From an uncultured Lachnospiraceae bacterium (lineage in GTDB: Bacteria > Bacillota > Clostridia > Lachnospirales > Lachnospiraceae), in the NCBI GenBank assembly GCA_947384285.1, contig CANDGI010000022.1:1-50567 (forward strand): a stretch of 50,567 bases of DNA, read 5' to 3'. The notes beneath the pieces were generated by a model. It searched no databases and had not been told where the DNA came from. It saw only the letters and a list, made by a program, of their open reading frames with translations. Each line of letters starts with the position of its first letter. The first letter of the stretch is position 1. Both the position numbers and the translations under genes were made by a program. This document shows positions 47,001 through 50,567 of this stretch, in pieces.

Positions 47001-47096
47001 CCCATTGGGATTATGCCCAAGTACCCCATTGGGATTATACCCAAGTATCCCTTTGGGATTATGCCTAAGTATCCCTTTGGGATTATGCCCATTACA
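47001..47096 (+). repeat. Four-copy 24-base tandem repeat upstream of pyrG
   Basis: Units start at 47001, 47025, 47049 and 47073 with consensus CCCATTGGGATTATGCCCAAG and a TAT end. Within a unit GGGAT and ATCCC of the next can pair. It occupies most of the ftsH-pyrG divergent gap (46827-47202) outside the promoters. The unit length keeps reading frame, but no gene is supported there. Confidence 0.93.
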
Positions 47097-47147
47097 CGAA
47101 TTGAATATTTTCCTAAGAAAGTTCTGGCTTTCTTCTTCCCCAGGTTG

Positions 47148-47201
47148 TATAATATATTAATTATTGAAGCAAAATGTCCACAACATAAAGGAGGATTTAC
47201 C
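47148..47201 (+). promoter_or_regulatory. pyrG -10 box, leader and ribosome site
   Basis: TATAAT at 47148-47153 lacks a clear -35 box; the leader is about 40 bases, and AAAGGAGG fixes the start at 47203. No poly-G initiation site of the type used for CTP sensing in Bacillus pyrG was seen. Confidence 0.4.
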
Positions 47202-47202
47202 T

Positions 47203-48807
47203 ATGCCCGTAAAATATGTCTTTGTCACTGGCGGCGTTGTTTCTGGTCTCGGCAAAGGAATCACCGCTGCTTCCCTGGGCCGCTTGCTGAAAGCCCGGGG
47301 CTACAAAGTCACCATGCAGAAATTTGACCCTTACATCAATATTGACCCAGGCACCATGAATCCCATTCAGCATGGAGAAGTATTCGTGACTGATGATGGC
47401 GCGGAAACGGATTTGGATTTGGGTCACTATGAGCGTTTTATTGACGAAAATTTAAGCAAAAATTCTAATGTTACCACGGGGAAAGTTTACTGGTCTGTAC
47501 TGCAGAAGGAGCGCAGGGGCGATTACGGCGGCGGCACTGTCCAGGTAATTCCCCACATCACCAATGAAATCAAGAGCAGGTTTTACCGGAATTTCACCAC
47601 AGAGGAAACCCACATCGCTATCATTGAAGTGGGCGGTACCGTAGGCGATATCGAAAGCCAGCCATTTTTAGAATCCATCCGCCAGTTCCAGCATGAAATA
47701 GGCCATGAAAACGCCATCTTAATCCATGTTACCTTAATTCCCTACATTTCCGCTTCCGGGGAGCTTAAGACTAAGCCTACCCAGGCCAGCGTAAAGGAAC
47801 TGCAGGGTATGGGAATCCAGCCGGACATTATTGTATGCCGTTCCGAGCATCCCTTAGACCAGGGCATCAAAGATAAGATTGCCTTATTCTGCAATGTGCC
47901 GGACAGCCATGTACTCCAAAACCTGGACGTGGAATACCTGTATGAGGCTCCTCTTGCCATGGAGAAGGAAAATCTGGCCCAGGTAGCCTGCGAATGCCTC
48001 CATCTTGACTGCCCCGAACCGGATTTAGCCGACTGGATTGATATGGTGGATGCTCTGCGCAATCCTGACAAAGAGGTGGAAATTGCACTGGTAGGAAAAT
48101 ACATTTCCCTCCATGACGCCTATATCTCTGTGGTGGAAGCCTTAAAGCACGGCGGAATTGCCGAACGTGCCACGGTAAATATCAAATGGGTAGACTCGGA
48201 ATTATTAAATGAAGAAAATATCAGCCAGATTCTTGGCGGTGTGCAGGGCATTTTAGTTCCCGGCGGATTCGGCGACCGGGGCATTGACGGAAAAATCCTT
48301 GCCTGCCAGTATGCAAGGGAACATAACATCCCATTCCTGGGCCTGTGCCTTGGCATGCAGCTTTCCATTGTGGAATATGCACGCCATATCTGCAAGCTGC
48401 GCAATGCACACAGCATAGAATTAGACCCCAACACTCCCCATCCGGTCATTGCACTGATGCCAGACCAAAGCGATGTGGAGGATATCGGCGGAACCCTCCG
48501 GTTAGGCTCCTACCCCTGCGTCCTGGACAAGTCCTCTAAGGCTTACCAGGTCTACGGCGAAGAAACCATCCACGAAAGGCACCGCCACCGTTATGAGGTG
48601 AATAATGACTACCGTTCCGTCCTTACGGAACATGGGATGAAGCTGTGCGGCCTTTCCCCGGACGGGCGGATTGTGGAAATGGTGGAAATTCCAGACCACC
48701 CCTGGTACATTGCCACACAGGCGCACCCGGAGCTGAAATCCAGACCCAACCGGCCCCATCCGCTGTTCCGCGGGTTTGTGGAGGCGGCTGTGAAGATGAA
48801 GCAGTAG
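47203..48807 (+). CDS. pyrG: CTP synthase
   Basis: 534 residues from the ATG behind AAAGGAGG; 13 upstream codons are rejected. It aminates UTP to CTP using glutamine and ATP, and is controlled by GTP and CTP. The synthetase domain has the P-loop [18 protein letters not shown] and [19 protein letters not shown]. The class I amidotransferase domain has the nucleophile Cys382 in FLGLCLGMQ and a His-Glu pair near [11 protein letters not shown]. Monocistronic, ending in an unusually long hairpin. Confidence 0.97.
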   Translation: MPVKYVFVTGGVVSGLGKGITAASLGRLLKARGYKVTMQKFDPYINIDPGTMNPIQHGEVFVTDDGAETDLDLGHYERFIDENLSKNSNVTTGKVYWSVLQKERRGDYGGGTVQVIPHITNEIKSRFYRNFTTEETHIAIIEVGGTVGDIESQPFLESIRQFQHEIGHENAILIHVTLIPYISASGELKTKPTQASVKELQGMGIQPDIIVCRSEHPLDQGIKDKIALFCNVPDSHVLQNLDVEYLYEAPLAMEKENLAQVACECLHLDCPEPDLADWIDMVDALRNPDKEVEIALVGKYISLHDAYISVVEALKHGGIAERATVNIKWVDSELLNEENISQILGGVQGILVPGGFGDRGIDGKILACQYAREHNIPFLGLCLGMQLSIVEYARHICKLRNAHSIELDPNTPHPVIALMPDQSDVEDIGGTLRLGSYPCVLDKSSKAYQVYGEETIHERHRHRYEVNNDYRSVLTEHGMKLCGLSPDGRIVEMVEIPDHPWYIATQAHPELKSRPNRPHPLFRGFVEAAVKMKQ

Positions 48808-48851
48808 CATGCTGATATCTGCAGCCCTTTGCTCATCACAATTGTGATAGG

Positions 48852-48926
48852 CAAGGGGCTGCCAGAAAAAGGCTTTTCTACCTATATTGCATATAGGTAG
48901 AAAAGCCTTTTTCTGGCAGCCCCTTG
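48852..48926. terminator. 36-bp perfect hairpin between pyrG and the C39-like gene
   Basis: Arms 48852-48887 and 48891-48926 are fully complementary over 36 bases with a TGC loop. Both flanks lie between converging genes, so it probably ends both transcripts. The stem is about twice as long as ordinary terminators in this window. Confidence 0.9.
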
Positions 48927-48982
48927 TTTTAATCTGGAATCCGTTGTTGTATTCCCCAAACACATATGTGGATGAACCGCAA

Positions 48983-49888
48983 TTATGTTCCAATTCTCCA
49001 CAGACACTTGATTTGGCTGCTCAGCCTGTCAAATTCCCATTGCTTTCCACTGTTCCTTCTGCTGTTTGGGTCATTCACAAAAAATCCCTTTTCATCATAT
49101 CCCCATAAAAGGATAAAATGTCCCGTTGTGGTAAAATCCCCTGGCCGCATACTGCATATTACCACGCTGCCCTCATCCAGGGCATTTTTTATCTGGCTTT
49201 CCCCCAAAGGAAGCTCATTCCCAGAAAGCCCTAAATCCCCTGCGCCTATGGTAAAGAAATCCCAGCTTGTCCCTGCCTGCGTATAAAATCCACTGTCATA
49301 TGCATACTCTGCCATCCTGCGCGGATTCATAGAAGCATCCTCTGTCAGATACAGATAAGCCATTGCCATGCAAGTCGGGCCGCAGCCTGCAACAGCAATC
49401 AGATCCTGCCCATAGCTGTCATATCCCCAGCGCATATCCCACTGGAGCAAAAGGGGCACGTTCCCTGTTTGAATTTCCCCGGACAGGTCAATCTCCTTCC
49501 CTATATAATCTGCCCGGTCTGGGTAGCCCGTGACAAAATCATAAGTTTCCTCATTCTTTTCCAGCATTTCCAGCAATTCTTCTGGATACCCTTCCTTAAA
49601 GCCCTCTTGCAATTGCTCCAGAAACTGCTCTGCCTCTGCCCTTCCTCTTCCCTGCAGCAGCATTTTTCCTGCTGCTGGCAAGCTCACCGCCAGCAGATAA
49701 ACCGCTCCGGCTCCCAATAAAAACCTGCCCATTCTATGGCTTTTCTTTCTCCGTTTTGCAGAAGCCGTCTGTCTCTTTCCCCGCTTTCCGGTACTGTCTT
49801 CCTTGTCAAAATCTATAAAATATGTTCCTGGAATCACCTGTAATTCCCAGTCCTGGTTTCTTTCCTTCCATAAAGCCCTCTGTCCCAT
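48983..49888 (-). CDS. C39-like cysteine peptidase, membrane-anchored
   Basis: 301 residues, start at the ATG five bases after AAGGAG. A basic cytosolic start of about 50 residues leads into one membrane helix (about 53-72), so the rest lies outside the cell. Residues about 140-290 are a peptidase_C39_2 domain with the catalytic Cys in VAGCGPTCMAMAYLYL, the His in TTGHFILLWGYDEKG and the following Asn/Asp in FVNDPNSRR. Such domains cleave leader or wall peptides; the target is unknown. Monocistronic. Confidence 0.87.
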   Translation of the reverse strand: MGQRALWKERNQDWELQVIPGTYFIDFDKEDSTGKRGKRQTASAKRRKKSHRMGRFLLGAGAVYLLAVSLPAAGKMLLQGRGRAEAEQFLEQLQEGFKEGYPEELLEMLEKNEETYDFVTGYPDRADYIGKEIDLSGEIQTGNVPLLLQWDMRWGYDSYGQDLIAVAGCGPTCMAMAYLYLTEDASMNPRRMAEYAYDSGFYTQAGTSWDFFTIGAGDLGLSGNELPLGESQIKNALDEGSVVICSMRPGDFTTTGHFILLWGYDEKGFFVNDPNSRRNSGKQWEFDRLSSQIKCLWRIGT

Positions 49889-50176
49889 AAACACTCCTTC
49901 TTTCTGCCACCGGCCTTTGCCTGATTCATTCTAATTGTAAGCTTCTAATCCTGATGCTTTCTGCATTTGGTTATCTTACAATTATTATAAGAAAAAGAGT
50001 TTATCAATTCTTGCGTTTTTTCTCGCAAAATTTTTAAGATATTCTTAAATCTGCAATAAGAAAAGTCTTGAAAATGCGGTATTTACATGGATTTGTTGCT
50101 AATTTGTTGCTAACCGCAAATTGTTTTTATTTCTTTTTATTCATTTATATGTCTTTAATAAACAAAAATAATTGTA
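49889..50176. other. Gene-free A/T-rich region with an 11-base tandem repeat
   Basis: No gene is seen. ATTTGTTGCTA occurs twice in direct succession (50091-50101, 50102-50112). The pair is enclosed by GCGGT and ACCGC, and AATTTG/CAAATT can also pair. This may be the terminator of the regulator gene to the right, or a recombination site; neither is proven. Confidence 0.4.
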
Positions 50177-50377
50177 TCATTTTCCCTTGTTGTCGCTGGA
50201 AATTTTTTCGTTTATCGCTGCTTTAATGAATCCGTTGACACTCATTCCAGCAAATTTTGCCGCCTCTGACAAACGTTCATATTCTTCTTTTTTTAAATCT
50301 AACGGAACACGTTTCAACTTTTCTTTTGCATATTTTAAACTTGCCTTTTTCTGCGATTCTGTATACTTTTCTGCCAT
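50177..50377 (-). CDS. Ribbon-helix-helix (Arc/CopG-type) DNA-binding protein
   Basis: 66 residues. After a basic start, the strand KRVPLDLKKEEYERL and the helices EAAKFAGMSVNGFIKAAINEKI match the ribbon-helix-helix fold. Dimers of such proteins bind short A/T-rich direct or inverted repeats through the paired strand. They act as antitoxins, plasmid copy or partition regulators, or mobile-element repressors. ATG follows GAGGTGATAAA. No toxin gene lies beside it on the left. The divergent side is a repeat-rich promoter region leading out of the window. Confidence 0.85.
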   Translation of the reverse strand: MAEKYTESQKKASLKYAKEKLKRVPLDLKKEEYERLSEAAKFAGMSVNGFIKAAINEKISSDNKGK

Positions 50378-50394
50378 TTTATCACCTCATAAAA

Positions 50395-50500
50395 ATTATA
50401 CCTTTTCTTTCTGTGTACGTATATATCAATTTTCAACAAATATGTACGTATATATTTGTGCAATTTGCATATTGATATACGTACGCATATATGCTATACT
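50395..50500. promoter_or_regulatory. Probable operator and divergent promoters next to the regulator gene
   Basis: The motif TACGTATATAT occurs at 50416 and 50448 and in inverted form, ATATACGTACGCATATAT, at 50474-50491. A rightward promoter TTGATA (50472-50477), 17 bases, TATACT (50495-50500) has the inverted copy exactly in its spacer. A leftward TATAAT (50395-50400 on the minus strand) serves the regulator. The pattern suggests self-repression and control of a gene beyond the window. Confidence 0.6.
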
Positions 50501-50538
50501 ATTATTATCAAGAATAGGCTCTCGGAATCTTGAGCCTG

Positions 50539-50560
50539 CCGACCAAGATTCATCGGTCGG
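50539..50560. other. Small inverted repeat at the window end
   Basis: CCGACC (50539-50544) and GGTCGG (50555-50560) enclose a 10-base loop. It lies in the leader of the presumed rightward transcript. Nothing more can be said because the window ends. Confidence 0.35.
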
Positions 50561-50567
50561 ATGAACC

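Noticed and set aside
47013-47327. ORF with PKYPIGIM-type repeats before pyrG
   Set aside because: It is the translation of the 24-base array running out of frame into pyrG; no ribosome site.

Overview
The window looks like a chromosomal segment of an anaerobic Clostridia species, most likely Lachnospiraceae. This is inferred from the gene content: glutamine synthetase III, an ammonium channel fused to P-II, an HPr kinase operon with rapZ/whiA and a Crh-like HPr, a J-domain/DUF5685 pair, DUF1002 and Uma2 genes. The frequent AGGAGG ribosome binding sites and moderate GC agree. No rRNA, tRNA, CRISPR array or intact insertion sequence was seen.

Layout. 1-3.2 kb: an alkyltransferase-like protein, guaB and a cold-shock protein. 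3.2-8.9 kb: a leftward FtsX-type ABC transporter followed by its OmpR regulator and sensor kinase. 9-11.6 kb: DUF5685, J-domain protein, flavodoxin and a small ORF interrupted by TAG. 11.8-15.5 kb: a SAM methyltransferase, hslO and nadE, divergent from a membrane protein. 16.9-22.9 kb: truA, recJ, a soluble chemoreceptor-like protein, a lysophospholipase-like hydrolase and an exported DUF1002 protein. 23.2-29.7 kb: a DHH phosphoesterase, asnS, a trigger-factor-like lipoprotein, a nicotinate phosphoribosyltransferase and a Uma2 nuclease. 29.8-34.1 kb: nitrogen assimilation (glnN and amt-glnB), each behind a leader terminator. 34.3-46.8 kb: fba, then a long leftward run ftsH-uvrC-hprK-M18 peptidase-murB-rapZ-whiA-crh-like-lipid kinase. 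47.2-50.6 kb: pyrG, a C39-like peptidase and a ribbon-helix-helix regulator with a probable operator region.

The most unusual property is not a single gene. Almost every junction between adjacent genes carries a short tandem duplication (units about 24-79 bp, 2-4 copies), commonly including the stop codon of the upstream gene or the start region of the next. The same kind of repeat occurs in frame inside proteins: the tail of FtsH, the catalytic domain of the sensor kinase and the tail of the trigger-factor-like lipoprotein. I read this as a lineage with a high rate of short tandem duplication, kept where it does least harm. Other notable points are a Crh-like HPr with Asp at position 15 encoded in the same run as HPr kinase, an alkyltransferase homologue with no cysteine, and a DUF5685 protein with Asp-rich motifs resembling isoprenoid synthases.
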